Shown here: piece by piece, positions 35,286 to 45,948 of the stretch | Layout: each line of letters starts with the position of its first letter | How positions within the stretch are numbered: position 1 is the stretch's first letter | DNA from: Pyrinomonadaceae bacterium | GTDB lineage: Bacteria; Acidobacteriota; Blastocatellia; Pyrinomonadales; Pyrinomonadaceae | NCBI GenBank assembly: GCA_017983495.1 | Contig: JAGOBH010000011.1 | Span: 1-64,000 of the forward strand | Reading direction: 5' to 3' | DNA length: 64,000 nucleotides | Position numbers and translations under genes: made by a program | The notes under the pieces: model-generated | The model's input: the letters and a program-made list of their open reading frames with translations, nothing else | What the model was told of the DNA's origin: nothing | Databases searched by the model: none

Positions 35286-35711
35286 ATGAGCGACAAATCA
35301 ACAGTTTCAGACATTTTCCGCCGAGCGTTGGAGATCCGTAAGGGTAACCCGAACCAGTCACTTAAGGACGTCAAGGCCCAGATCGTCAGCGAATACAACG
35401 GCAAGGCCTTTCCCGACAGTGCGTTCTTGACGATACCTGAGTACGACAACATCACGCCTGAGGAAGACTGGACCGCGGGGCTGCCGCTCGTTCTGCGGGG
35501 CATCCAGAACGAAGATTGGAACGACGTCGCAACTGGCATTATCCTCAGTCTCGAGCAGGTCGAAAACTATCCGAAACAGTCCGGCCGTGAGGACGACCCG
35601 GCGAAAGAGTGGCGAAACCGCGACCGCGGAATTGCCGCCGCCGAGGAAAAGAACATGAACAAATGGATGCCCGAGGAGCTGATGGCAATGGCCCAGCGGA
35701 ACGTAAAGTAG
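35286..35711 (+). CDS. Hypothetical protein
   Basis: A 141-residue soluble protein I do not recognise. It is acidic, without signal peptide or membrane segment. Visible stretches are SDIFRRALEIRKGNPNQSLK, then a beta-like region ending PEYDNITPEEDWTAG, and a charged helical end (AEEKNMNKWMPEELMAMAQ). The ATG at 35286 is chosen over an upstream GTG at 35274; neither has a clear ribosome binding site. It converges on the metallo-hydrolase gene, whose end is 4 bp away. Confidence 0.6.
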   Translation: MSDKSTVSDIFRRALEIRKGNPNQSLKDVKAQIVSEYNGKAFPDSAFLTIPEYDNITPEEDWTAGLPLVLRGIQNEDWNDVATGIILSLEQVENYPKQSGREDDPAKEWRNRDRGIAAAEEKNMNKWMPEELMAMAQRNVK

Positions 35712-35715
35712 CGTA

Positions 35716-36483
35716 TCAGATAATCAGCATCAGGCCGTCAGTCGCCTCGACAACCTCACACGGCGGGTCAAATTTCGCCGACTCAGCTTTCATATCGACC
35801 TCGTCCCACTCTGGGTAAAAATGCGTCAGCATCGCCCGTTTGGGTTTCGCCTTGCGGATCAGAAACATCGCCTCCGCCAACTCTAGGTGAAGCTCGACCG
35901 GCTTGTCGCGGACAAACGAACATTCAAGCACAAATAGGTCGACACCACCGGCAAACCCCGTTATTGCCTGGTCAAAACCGGTATCGGCCGTGAACACTAG
36001 CGACTTACCTTCCGTATCGCGGATGTGGATAGCGTGGCTCGCTTCGGTATGCGGTGTCTTCATCGCGACCGCGTCGACACCCGGCACGATCTCGTACGCG
36101 GACAGTGCCTTGACCTCGACCACCCGCACCGGGAACCGCTGTTCGAGGAGCCGGTAGTTCCCTGCCCGATCGAACGCCGTGAGCAGATCGTTCAGCCCAG
36201 CACCGCCGTAGATCGTGAGCGGTTTTGTCCTGCCTTGCGTGCCGGGAGCGTGCTTGAGGCTGAACAGGAACGGAGCGAGCCCGCCGCAATGGTCAAGGTG
36301 AAAATGCGAGATCCAAATGGCGTCGAGACCGGCCCAGTCGAGCTTTTCCTCGGCCATGCGGTGGATGACCGACGGCGAACAGTCGAGCAATATCGTCCCG
36401 CCCACGGTCTCAAGCCAAAACCCAGAGCTGCTCCGATTTGCGTGCGGCACCGAAGTACCGGATCCAAGTACCGTTAGCTTCAT
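35716..36483 (-). CDS. MBL-fold metallo-hydrolase, RNase Z-like
   Basis: A 255-residue cytoplasmic metallo-beta-lactamase-fold hydrolase. The zinc motif ISHFHLDHCGGLAPF (HxHxDH) is intact, a second metal Asp appears in VFTADTGFD, and a C-terminal His in MLTHFYPEWDEVD. The start MKLTVLGSGTSVPHANRSSSG is the form seen in RNase Z/ElaC-like and PhnP-like proteins. It is short for a true RNase Z (about 300) and lacks an obvious exosite arm, so a phosphodiesterase or another ester hydrolase is as likely. It is transcribed divergently from bshB1. Confidence 0.82.
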   Translation of the reverse strand: MKLTVLGSGTSVPHANRSSSGFWLETVGGTILLDCSPSVIHRMAEEKLDWAGLDAIWISHFHLDHCGGLAPFLFSLKHAPGTQGRTKPLTIYGGAGLNDLLTAFDRAGNYRLLEQRFPVRVVEVKALSAYEIVPGVDAVAMKTPHTEASHAIHIRDTEGKSLVFTADTGFDQAITGFAGGVDLFVLECSFVRDKPVELHLELAEAMFLIRKAKPKRAMLTHFYPEWDEVDMKAESAKFDPPCEVVEATDGLMLII

Positions 36484-36536
36484 ATTGAGAATAGTAACAA
36501 AAGAGCGATATCTACCGATGTGATAAATTGGTACAT

Positions 36537-37271
36537 ATGAGCCAAGTCGATATTCTAGCCGTTTTTGCGCACCCCGATGACCTCGAACTAACGGTCGGCG
36601 GGACCATGCTTAAAATGAAGAGCCTCGGTTACCGCACCGGCGGACTCGATGTGACGCGTGGCGAAATGGGCACGCGTGGAACGGTCGAAGGCCGTGCGGC
36701 CGAGGCGGCGGACGCAGCACGGATACTCGGTCTCGACCTTCGTGAAAATCTTGGGCTCGCTGATGGCCATGTCTTTGTCGATGACCCATCGCGAACGGCA
36801 CTTGTCCGGGCGATCAGGCGGCTAAAGCCAAAGGTGATCTTGACGCACCAGGAAGGCGACCCGCATCCGGACCACGCCCACATCGCACAGCTCGTTCGCG
36901 AATCAGCCCGGCTGGCGAGCATGCGGCGTTACGATGAGGAATCAGGCCTTGAGACCGTACCGGTGCCTAAGGTTGCTCACAACATATTTTCCCGCCGGGT
37001 CGAGCCGAGCTTTATCGTCGATATATCGGATTTTCTCGCCGGTAAAATGGCGGCGATTCGGGCACATCGTTCGCAGTTTCATGACCCGTCGTCGAGCGAG
37101 CCGGAAACGAGGCTGACGTCCGCGACATTTCTACGCGAGATCGAAGATCGGTCGCGATATTTCGGCTCGCTTATCGGCGTCGCTGCGGGCGAACCGTACT
37201 TTGTTCGCGAGTCGCTGAACGTCGAAGACCCGGTCGATCTGCTATCGCGGCCGATGAATTTGTACTCATAA
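36537..37271 (+). CDS. bshB1: Bacillithiol biosynthesis deacetylase BshB1
   Basis: A 244-residue zinc deacetylase of the PIG-L family that removes the acetyl group from GlcNAc-malate in bacillithiol synthesis. The zinc/catalytic motif FAHPDDLEL is at the N-terminus and the second is HQEGDPHPDHAHIA. The C-terminal half contains AAIRAHRSQFHDP and the FGSLIGVAAGEPYF end typical of BshB1. The ATG at 36537 is chosen over a TTG at 36528. bshA and bshC are not nearby. Bacillithiol can carry iron and Fe-S clusters, so its place just before the SUF genes may be functional, but that is inference. Confidence 0.88.
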   Translation: MSQVDILAVFAHPDDLELTVGGTMLKMKSLGYRTGGLDVTRGEMGTRGTVEGRAAEAADAARILGLDLRENLGLADGHVFVDDPSRTALVRAIRRLKPKVILTHQEGDPHPDHAHIAQLVRESARLASMRRYDEESGLETVPVPKVAHNIFSRRVEPSFIVDISDFLAGKMAAIRAHRSQFHDPSSSEPETRLTSATFLREIEDRSRYFGSLIGVAAGEPYFVRESLNVEDPVDLLSRPMNLYS

Positions 37272-37314
37272 TTCGGCTTCGAAATTTAACTGCCAAGAAC
37301 GGCGCTGACCAATC

Positions 37315-37346
37315 TTGACAAAAAAGTAACGTTTTGCGATTCTAAA
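37315..37346 (+). promoter_or_regulatory. Promoter-like motif upstream of rrf2-suf, shared with nfu
   Basis: TTGACA is followed by an A run, GTAACG and, 17 bases after TTGACA, GATTCT. The 32-base block matches the one before nfu (59507-59538) at 24 positions, counted by eye. It lies 72 bp before the rrf2 ATG and is the likely promoter of the SUF run. Confidence 0.55.
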
Positions 37347-37386
37347 GCTTGCGAACAGACCAAGGATTATTGTCTAAGAGTAGTTT

Positions 37387-37866
37387 ATGAAAATTTCGGC
37401 ACAAGAAGAATACGGGCTGCGGTGCCTGGTGCAGCTGGCAAATTTGCCCCCGGGCGAATCGCTCACGCTGCCGCAGATCGCCGAACGCGAGGGCATTTCG
37501 GCGGCGAACGCAGGCAAGCTGATGTGGCTATTGAACAAGGCGGGGTTTGTTCATTCGACACGCGGCACCAAGGGCGGCTACTTTCTGGCACGTCCGGCGG
37601 ACACCGTCCGTCTCAATGAGGTCATAAAGGTGCTCGACAATGATGTTTTGAATAAGCATTGCGAGAGCTATACAGGCGTGCTCGATTCGTGCGTGCACAA
37701 CGGCGACTGCGGCATTCGTCCCGTGATCGTCGGCCTGCACGAGATCGTCGAAAACGCGCTTTCGCGGATCACGCTGGCCCAGCTCGTCGGCAGCGAAAGC
37801 TCGGTCGATGCGACGTTCCATCAGATACAGGGCATCCACCGGACGATCGAACCGCAGAGAATTTAA
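37387..37866 (+). CDS. Rrf2-family Fe-S regulator (IscR/SufR-like)
   Basis: A 159-residue transcription factor of the Rrf2 family. The winged helix-turn-helix is at about residues 1-75 (SAQEEYGLRCLVQLANL, then FVHSTRGTKGGYFLARP). Three candidate cluster cysteines are C92, C102 and C108 in HCESYTGVLDSCVHNGDC, giving C-x9-C-x5-C, close to the C-x5-C-x5-C of IscR. It should sense Fe-S status and control the suf genes that follow, 38 bp downstream. IscR binds [2Fe-2S]; the cofactor here is inferred. Confidence 0.9.
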   Translation: MKISAQEEYGLRCLVQLANLPPGESLTLPQIAEREGISAANAGKLMWLLNKAGFVHSTRGTKGGYFLARPADTVRLNEVIKVLDNDVLNKHCESYTGVLDSCVHNGDCGIRPVIVGLHEIVENALSRITLAQLVGSESSVDATFHQIQGIHRTIEPQRI

Positions 37867-37904
37867 GGGGTTTTAGCCACGAATAACGTTTGTGGCAAAA
37901 ATAT

Positions 37905-39344
<1,440 letters not shown>

Positions 39345-39352
39345 CAGATACT

Positions 39353-39425
39353 AACGCAGAGATCGCTGAGTACGCAGAGTTTCGGAATGCGATTCTTGCT
39401 CTGCGTACTCTGCGGTCTCTGCGTT
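39353..39425. repeat. 27-bp imperfect inverted repeat after sufB
   Basis: Arms 39353-39379 and 39399-39425 match at 25 of 27 positions as an inverted repeat with a 19-base spacer. There is no T tract, so it is not a standard terminator. It could act as a transcript-stabilising or attenuating stem between sufB and the genes inserted after it. Confidence 0.8.
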
Positions 39426-39436
39426 GATAAATATTT

Positions 39437-39817
39437 ATGAAGGTTATACAACCAGAAAATCAACCGCAACCAAAGGGACACTATTCGCCCGGCATCGAGC
39501 ATAATGGCCTGATCTACGTTTCGGGCCAGTTGCCGATGTCGCTGGATAGGCGCGAGCCTTTTACTGGTAATATCGACGAGCAGACGGAGCTTGCTTTGCG
39601 GAATGTTGAGGCGGTTTTGCATGCTGCGGGAAGTGATCTCGATCACGTTTTGCAGTTTACGATCTATGTTTCTGACATGGAATTGTGGGGGGCGGTGAAC
39701 GCCGCCTATGCCCGCGTCATGGGCGATCATCGTCCGGCTAGGGCGATCGTTCCGGTCAAGGACCTGCATTTTGGAGTGCAGATTGAGATACAGGCAATCG
39801 CGGCGGTTACGGAATGA
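39437..39817 (+). CDS. RidA family enamine/imine deaminase
   Basis: A 126-residue RidA/YjgF protein (PF01042). Signature stretches are PKGHYSPGIEHNGLIYVSGQLP and QTELALRNVEAVLHAAGSDL. The catalytic Arg (conserved in RidA proper) would lie in GDHRPARAIVPVKDL, and the terminal Glu region IQAIAAVTE fits. RidA hydrolyses reactive enamines from PLP enzymes such as serine/threonine dehydratases. A link to PLP-dependent SufS in the same run is plausible but unproven. It overlaps the next gene by 4 bp. Confidence 0.88.
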   Translation: MKVIQPENQPQPKGHYSPGIEHNGLIYVSGQLPMSLDRREPFTGNIDEQTELALRNVEAVLHAAGSDLDHVLQFTIYVSDMELWGAVNAAYARVMGDHRPARAIVPVKDLHFGVQIEIQAIAAVTE

Positions 39818-40245
39818 GCTATTATTTGACTCCAATCTTGATCGTTGTCGGTTTGGTGGTATATCAGCTCGCGCAAAAATCGACCGATCAAAACGCGAAT
39901 CCGTTCGTTGTCGTGATAATGGCCTACGTGATCGGGATCGCGGCCTGTGTTGTCGGCTATTTTCTGTTCCCGCGGCAGGACACCGAGTTGATGCCGATGA
40001 TGAAGACCGTTATTTGGACGGCATTGGGCATCGGGCTCGGCGCGGCGGCGATCGAGATCGGGTTTATGCTCGCCTATCGTGCCGGATGGAGCCTGAGTCT
40101 GCTACCGGTCTCGGTCAATGTTTCCGCAGCAGTACTGCTGATCCTTATCGGGCTCGTTGCATTTCGCGAGTCGCTTTCGATGGAGAAGCTGATCGGTCTA
40201 CTTATGTGCATTGGCGGTTTGGTTTTGATAACCATTAGAAAATAG
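39814..40245 (+). CDS. EamA/DMT-type small membrane protein
   Basis: A 143-residue protein of five hydrophobic helices resembling half of an EamA (DMT) transporter: PILIVVGLVVYQLAQK, IGIAACVVGYFLF, ALGIGLGAAAIEIGFMLAY, SAAVLLILIGLVAFRE and the closing LLMCIGGLVLITIRK. As in other one-unit DMT proteins it probably works as a dimer. The substrate is unknown. It starts inside the ATGA overlap with ridA and ends where the 47-codon remnant begins, so translation of this block appears tightly coupled. Confidence 0.75.
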   Translation: MSYYLTPILIVVGLVVYQLAQKSTDQNANPFVVVIMAYVIGIAACVVGYFLFPRQDTELMPMMKTVIWTALGIGLGAAAIEIGFMLAYRAGWSLSLLPVSVNVSAAVLLILIGLVAFRESLSMEKLIGLLMCIGGLVLITIRK

Positions 40246-40389
40246 ATGAACTTACAGTTCTTTCAGATCAATGTATTTACAAGCAAACCGTTTAACGGTA
40301 ATCGGGTGAAGATCGAGCTGTTGATCGAGTGGCTCGCGGACGAAACGGGGGTTGCTCTCGTAGCTGTTACTTATAGGTCTTTGACATGA
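40246..40389 (+). pseudogene. 47-codon PhzF-like remnant fused to unrelated sequence
   Basis: The frame starts at the base after the stop of the EamA gene and its TGA overlaps the SbtA ATG. The first 19 residues, MNLQFFQINVFTSKPFNGN, match the N-terminus of PhzF proteins, including the intact one at 42128 (DIYQIDAFTSAPFAGNP). The remaining residues (VKIELLIEWLADETGVALVA) do not. It looks like a deletion scar that left the start of a phzF copy fused to other DNA. It may still be translated and couple its neighbours. Confidence 0.6.
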
Positions 40390-41366
40390 ATTTTGAATTA
40401 GTACTTTCGAATCTGACGAATCCGACGCTTCTGTTCTTCGTTCTTGGCATTGTTGCCACGGTCGTAAAGAGCGATCTTGAGATTCCGTCAACGACGGTCA
40501 AATTCATCTCGCTTTACCTGCTTTTCTCGATCGGATTTAAGGGTGGGCAAGAGTTGGCTCACAGCACCTTTTCTGCGGAGATTCTAGTTTCTCTTTTGTT
40601 TGGCATTGCGATCGCGTCTTTGATCCCGCTTTACACATTCTTTGTCCTAAAGCGCAAAATGAGTGTCAGCGATGCAGCGGCGGTCGCCGCGACATATGGA
40701 TCGGTCAGTGCTGTAACATTTGTAGCGGCCACATCATTCCTGGAGGCTCAGTCCGTGCCGTTCGGCGGTCACATGGTTGCGGTTATGGCGTTGATGGAAT
40801 CGCCCGCGATAATCGTTGGTGTGATCCTGATGATGAAATACGAAACCGAGGCCGAGGCCGAGGCCGAAGGCGGTGGTTCATTAAGAGACATTATTCAGCA
40901 CTCTTTTACTAACGGTAGCGTGCTGATGATACTCGGCAGCCTGCTGATCGGCTATTTCGCCGACACAAAGCAGGCCGAGGGCATCAAGCCCTTTACGACT
41001 GATATTTTTAAGGGATTTTTGGCAATTTTCTTGCTTGAAATGGGAATGGTTACCGCCAGACGATTTGGGGCATTTAGAAAGTACGGTTGGTTTGTAGCGG
41101 CGTTTGCTCTCGTTGCTCCGATCGTAAACGGCGTGATCGTGGCGGTTGCCAGCGGGTTCATAACGCAGAACCCGGGAAATCGGTTCATGTTCGCCATACT
41201 TGCGGCAAGCGCATCTTATATCGCAGTGCCGGCGGCGATGAGACTCGCTGCACCGAAAGCTGACCCGGGACTGTATATTCCGATGGCATTGGGCGTAACC
41301 TTTCCGTTAAATATCACGATCGGAATGCCGGTTTACTATGCGGTGGTGACCGGAACGAAGTTTTAA
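40386..41366 (+). CDS. sbtA: Sodium-dependent bicarbonate transporter, SbtA family
   Basis: A 326-residue membrane protein of the SbtA family (PF05982), which in cyanobacteria imports bicarbonate by sodium symport. Ten or so helices arranged as two inverted halves are visible. The first half holds LFSIGFKGGQELAHSTF and YGSVSAVTFVAATSFLE; the second holds FLLEMGMVTARR and ASASYIAVPAAMRLAAPKADP. A central acidic loop (ETEAEAEAEGGG) separates the halves. No SbtB PII-like partner is adjacent. In a heterotroph it may supply carboxylases. The start overlaps the preceding remnant by 4 bp. Confidence 0.9.
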   Translation: MNFELVLSNLTNPTLLFFVLGIVATVVKSDLEIPSTTVKFISLYLLFSIGFKGGQELAHSTFSAEILVSLLFGIAIASLIPLYTFFVLKRKMSVSDAAAVAATYGSVSAVTFVAATSFLEAQSVPFGGHMVAVMALMESPAIIVGVILMMKYETEAEAEAEGGGSLRDIIQHSFTNGSVLMILGSLLIGYFADTKQAEGIKPFTTDIFKGFLAIFLLEMGMVTARRFGAFRKYGWFVAAFALVAPIVNGVIVAVASGFITQNPGNRFMFAILAASASYIAVPAAMRLAAPKADPGLYIPMALGVTFPLNITIGMPVYYAVVTGTKF

Positions 41367-41382
41367 CGCACGATAGCGGCTT

Positions 41383-41889
41383 ATGGTGAAACTACTTTTT
41401 ATCGCGTCGGCATTATTAGTTAGCACGGTAGCGTACCTACATTTCCCCGCAGGACATTGGCCGTCGATCGAGGCTCAAGCTCAGTCGGCTCGAAAGCGGG
41501 TCGTCGAAACGCCGCACGCCCCAAAAGCGATCGGGCCGTATTCGCAGGCGATAGTCGCCGATGGCGTCATATATACCGCAGGGCAGATAGGTATAGACCC
41601 GAAGACGGGTACACTTGTAAACGGCGGGATCGAAGAGCAGACCGAGCAGATGTTTAAGAATCTCGAAGCAGTTCTAAAGGCTGCGGGAAGCAGCATGAAC
41701 GATGTCGTCAAAACGACGGTCATATTGGCTGACATGAATGATTTTGCGAAGATGAACGATATCTACGGCAAGCGATTTACCGCTCCATTTCCGGCTCGTT
41801 CGACACTTGAGGCTGCTCGGCTGCCGAAAGACGCCAAGATCTTGATCGAGGCAATTGCGATAGTTCGGCAGAAAAAGTCGGTCAAATAG
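41383..41889 (+). CDS. Exported RidA-family protein
   Basis: A 168-residue RidA protein with an N-terminal hydrophobic signal (LLFIASALLVSTVAYLHF), so it is probably periplasmic or membrane-tethered. The RidA fold begins at HAPKAIGPYSQAIVADGVIY and includes GGIEEQTEQMFKNLEAVLKA. The catalytic Arg candidate is in FPARSTLEAARLPKDA and the terminal strand is ILIEAIAIV, both as in active RidA proteins. It is the second RidA in the SUF run, and its exported form is distinctive. Confidence 0.87.
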   Translation: MVKLLFIASALLVSTVAYLHFPAGHWPSIEAQAQSARKRVVETPHAPKAIGPYSQAIVADGVIYTAGQIGIDPKTGTLVNGGIEEQTEQMFKNLEAVLKAAGSSMNDVVKTTVILADMNDFAKMNDIYGKRFTAPFPARSTLEAARLPKDAKILIEAIAIVRQKKSVK

Positions 41890-41891
41890 TT

Positions 41892-42122
41892 ATGCAGCTT
41901 TGGGGAGTCGATTGGCTTGCGACCGTGTGTGGTTTGACCGGCGTCTATCTGATCGGGAGCAAAAAGAAGGTCGGCTTTTTGATCATGATGGTCGCGAGCT
42001 TAAGCTGGCTGACGGTCGGATTTATGATCAATAGCCTTGCCCTTATCTTAGGAAGTGCGGTGTTCTTTTCCCTGCACGTTCGCGGCTGGCTGAAATGGCA
42101 CCGCAGCCGGGAACAGGTCTGA
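41892..42122 (+). CDS. Small membrane protein, PnuC-like
   Basis: A 76-residue protein of three hydrophobic helices: VDWLATVCGLTGVYLIGSKK, VGFLIMMVASLSWLTVGFMI and LALILGSAVFFSLHVRGW. The layout resembles the core of nicotinamide mononucleotide transporters of the PnuC family but is much shorter than PnuC. The function is unknown. It is separated by 2 bp from the exported RidA gene and by 5 bp from phzF. Confidence 0.65.
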   Translation: MQLWGVDWLATVCGLTGVYLIGSKKKVGFLIMMVASLSWLTVGFMINSLALILGSAVFFSLHVRGWLKWHRSREQV

Positions 42123-42127
42123 GACAT

Positions 42128-42907
42128 ATGAAACTGGACATCTACCAGATTGACGCTTTTACATCCGCACCGTTTGCCGGAAATCCGGCCGCGGTGGTGC
42201 CGCTCGACGCTTGGCTACCAGCCGAATCGATGCAGAAAATTGCGCTTGAAAACAACCTGTCCGAAACCGCGTTTTTCGTTAGTCGCGGCGACCTTTTTGA
42301 GCTACGCTGGTTTACGCCGACATTTGAGATCGACCTCTGCGGCCACGCGACGCTGGCAACGGCATTTGTCATTTTTGACCTTCTCGGCACGGACGAAAGT
42401 GTGCTTCGGTTTGAGACAAAGAGCGGCGAGCTGACCGTCGAAAAGATCGGCGCCCGACTCGTTCTCGACTTCCCTTCACGCCCTGCGGCTCCGTGCGAGA
42501 TTCCGGCGGGATTGATCGAGGCGATCGGCAGGACGCCCATTTCAGTGGCGCGGGCACGAGATTACATGCTGATCTATGAGACCGAAGACGATGTCCGCAG
42601 CATCGAACCAAATTTTGCCGAGATCCTCAAGATCAACACTCACGCGGTCATCGTCACGGCACCGGGAAAAGACTGCGATTTTGTATCGCGATTTTTCGCA
42701 CCGGAGGTTGGCGTTTTCGAGGACCCCGTCACCGGCTCGGCACATTGTACGCTGATTCCGTACTGGGCCGAACGGCTGGGTAAAACCGAGATGTTTGCCC
42801 GTCAGGTATCGCCCCGAGGCGGCGAGTTGTTTTGTGAACTTAAAGGAGACCGCGTAAAGATAGGCGGGAATGCCGTGCTTTATATGGATGGCGGAATTTA
42901 CGTTTAG
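42128..42907 (+). CDS. PhzF-family isomerase/epimerase-like protein
   Basis: A 259-residue cytoplasmic protein of the PhzF superfamily (PF02567), which share the diaminopimelate epimerase fold; most members have unknown substrates. Typical stretches are IDAFTSAPFAGNPAAVVPLD, ENNLSETAFFV (catalytic Glu), TPTFEIDLCGHATLATAFV and EDPVTGSAHCTLIPYWAERLG. The start is set at the ATG at 42128; the frame continues upstream into the previous gene's stop region. It is the intact counterpart of the remnant at 40246. Confidence 0.87.
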   Translation: MKLDIYQIDAFTSAPFAGNPAAVVPLDAWLPAESMQKIALENNLSETAFFVSRGDLFELRWFTPTFEIDLCGHATLATAFVIFDLLGTDESVLRFETKSGELTVEKIGARLVLDFPSRPAAPCEIPAGLIEAIGRTPISVARARDYMLIYETEDDVRSIEPNFAEILKINTHAVIVTAPGKDCDFVSRFFAPEVGVFEDPVTGSAHCTLIPYWAERLGKTEMFARQVSPRGGELFCELKGDRVKIGGNAVLYMDGGIYV

Positions 42908-42990
42908 ATGTTTATTGCAAGAGAGTGCTCAGCACATTTGAAGCGATTATTTGCCTTTGTGGCTTCGGGGCTCTTTGGCGTTAGAAAAAT

Positions 42991-43749
<759 letters not shown>

Positions 43750-43752
43750 CTG

Positions 43753-45918
43753 ATGGCAGCGACCGCTACCAAGCCAAATTCGTCGACCGGTATTGCCGCT
43801 ATAGGCTTTGCCGTCTTTGCGATTGTCTTGTTGGCGGCCTTCTTTGCAAATCGCGGAGCCGACGTTGGTCAATTGGGTACGCTAGCCGGCAATCTCGCAG
43901 GTGGACCGTTATTCGGTTTTGAAGGCCTGCGCGACAGCGTGGTCGGCTCGCTAGCTGCCGCCATAATTGGAATTTCATGGTTTGGCCTCGGCAGTTTCGT
44001 GTTTTCGTTCATAAAGATTGGCCGTAGTGAAGCACATTCGCATTTGCTTGAGCTCGCGACTAAAATTGCGATCGGGGCTGCTATCTGGTCCTGCGTCTGG
44101 TTCTTCCTCGGACTCGCGGGAGCGTATTCGGCCGTTGCCGCGATCGGGTCGGTCGTTGTCGGTCTTTTGTTTGCTGCGGCCAGCTTTCGCCGTGTTCGCG
44201 AAGCAAAAGCCGAAAGCCGTGTCCCGGAAAAGCCGTCCGGATTCGACAAAGCTTTGCTTCTGCTGATAGCCGTTCCGTTGGGCCTGGCATTTGTCGCCGC
44301 CCTCGCACCGCCAACGGCCAAGGACACGCTTCTTTACCATTTTGCGCTACCAAAAGCGTTTATTGCTCAGGGCAGCAATGCCTTTGTCGAAGGCAATATT
44401 GCAAGCTATTTGGCTCTCGGCACCGAGATGCACATCGTTTGGGCAATGTTGCTGGGCCGGACCCTGAATACACGTGCTGGCGAAATAGCAGCGAGCGTGA
44501 GCCTTTTTCTGTTCTTTCCGATCTTACTGATGGCGATCTTTGGATGGGCAAGAGAGACAGGGATCTCGCGGCGTTGGTCGCTCTTTGCGGTTTTGATGGT
44601 CGCGTCAGTGCCGACTGCCTACCATGTGGCGTCAAGCGGATACATCGACCTTTCATTAGCGTTGTTTGTGACACTCACCGTATACACCTTGTCGCGTTGG
44701 TGGAAAGAGCAGACGATCGGAGCAGTCGTCACTATCGCCATTTTGCTTGGGGCGGCACTGACCATAAAACTGACTACCGTCTTTGTGATCGCGGCATTTG
44801 CTCTGATAGTTTTGCTGCGGGCTCGCGGTGCGGAGAATCCGGGAAAGATCGTCGCGGGGGGATTTGCGGCCCTGGTGCTCGCTGGTGCGATCGCCTCGCC
44901 GTGGTATCTGCGGACGTGGGCGGCCACTGGTTCACCAGTTTTCCCGTTCTATATGAGCATCTGGCCCGGAGAGGCGAACGGCTGGGATGTCGAACGATCG
45001 AACCTCTTTCAGGGCATGAACTCGCAATATGGCGGAACTGATGTTGATAAAGCGAATTATCTGACCGCTCCTGTCCGTGTTTCGGTCATGGCTCAGCCGG
45101 AGCGGCCGGTAAATTACGACGGAGTTTTAGGCATATCGTTTTTGCTCGGCCTTCCCCTATTGATCTGGGCAGCGTGGAAGCTCGAACTGCCGCTCGAGGC
45201 GAAAATTGCCGCAGGCGTTGCCGGAGTGATGTATCTTTTTTGGCTCTTTTCGAGCGCACAACTGCGCTATCTGCTGCCGATCGTTCCCGCTCTCGCGATC
45301 GCAATTGCAGCTTCTGCCGAAGGGGTGGCCGGTCGTGTCCGCGATTTTGCACAGTATGCATTTGCGGCGGCGGCGATCGCCGCGATCGCGACATCTGCAG
45401 CATGGTTTTGCCAAAAAGCACCGCTACGCGTAGTGCTTGGCGGCGAGACTCGCGACTACTACCTAGCCCGCAATCTGGATTATTATTATCCGTTTTACCG
45501 TGTGATCAATTCAGAGACGAAGCCAGATGATCGCGTATGGCTGATCAACATGAGACGCGACACTTATCACATTGACCGACCGGTATTTTCGGACTATCTA
45601 TTTGAAGATTGGACGTTTAGGAAGCTTTTGTGGCAGGCGAAGGACATTGAAGATCTGCGAAAAAAGACGGAGGCGATGCACGTTAAATACGTCCTCGCAC
45701 GGCATGATTTTTTGTTCGACTATGAAAAGACCACTTTGGTAGACGACACGAAATCGCGGAGTGAGAACGAAGCAAAGTTAAAAATTGCGAAAGAGTTTTT
45801 GCTTCCTAGGGATTGCGTAAACACATTTGATTCGAAGTTTAGCCTGAACCCGGTCGGGGCTCGTGGATGTGGCAATGGTGATGGTGATGGCGTTTTTCAG
45901 CCGTCAAGTAAGCAATAG
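43753..45918 (+). CDS. GT39-like membrane glycosyltransferase
   Basis: A 721-residue inner-membrane protein with about twelve hydrophobic helices in its first 560 residues and a soluble C-terminal tail. A loop with LAPPTAKDTLLYHFALPKAF after the early helices resembles the acidic lumenal loop of dolichyl/undecaprenyl-phosphate mannosyltransferases of the PMT/ArnT (GT39/GT83) type. The acceptor is unknown. It lies between sufC and sufD with no obvious role in Fe-S assembly. A composite start at ATG 43753 is 3 bp after the sufC stop. Confidence 0.72.
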   Translation: MAATATKPNSSTGIAAIGFAVFAIVLLAAFFANRGADVGQLGTLAGNLAGGPLFGFEGLRDSVVGSLAAAIIGISWFGLGSFVFSFIKIGRSEAHSHLLELATKIAIGAAIWSCVWFFLGLAGAYSAVAAIGSVVVGLLFAAASFRRVREAKAESRVPEKPSGFDKALLLLIAVPLGLAFVAALAPPTAKDTLLYHFALPKAFIAQGSNAFVEGNIASYLALGTEMHIVWAMLLGRTLNTRAGEIAASVSLFLFFPILLMAIFGWARETGISRRWSLFAVLMVASVPTAYHVASSGYIDLSLALFVTLTVYTLSRWWKEQTIGAVVTIAILLGAALTIKLTTVFVIAAFALIVLLRARGAENPGKIVAGGFAALVLAGAIASPWYLRTWAATGSPVFPFYMSIWPGEANGWDVERSNLFQGMNSQYGGTDVDKANYLTAPVRVSVMAQPERPVNYDGVLGISFLLGLPLLIWAAWKLELPLEAKIAAGVAGVMYLFWLFSSAQLRYLLPIVPALAIAIAASAEGVAGRVRDFAQYAFAAAAIAAIATSAAWFCQKAPLRVVLGGETRDYYLARNLDYYYPFYRVINSETKPDDRVWLINMRRDTYHIDRPVFSDYLFEDWTFRKLLWQAKDIEDLRKKTEAMHVKYVLARHDFLFDYEKTTLVDDTKSRSENEAKLKIAKEFLLPRDCVNTFDSKFSLNPVGARGCGNGDGDGVFQPSSKQ

Positions 45919-45948
45919 GAACGCTGGGCAAAATAGCACTTGATAAGA

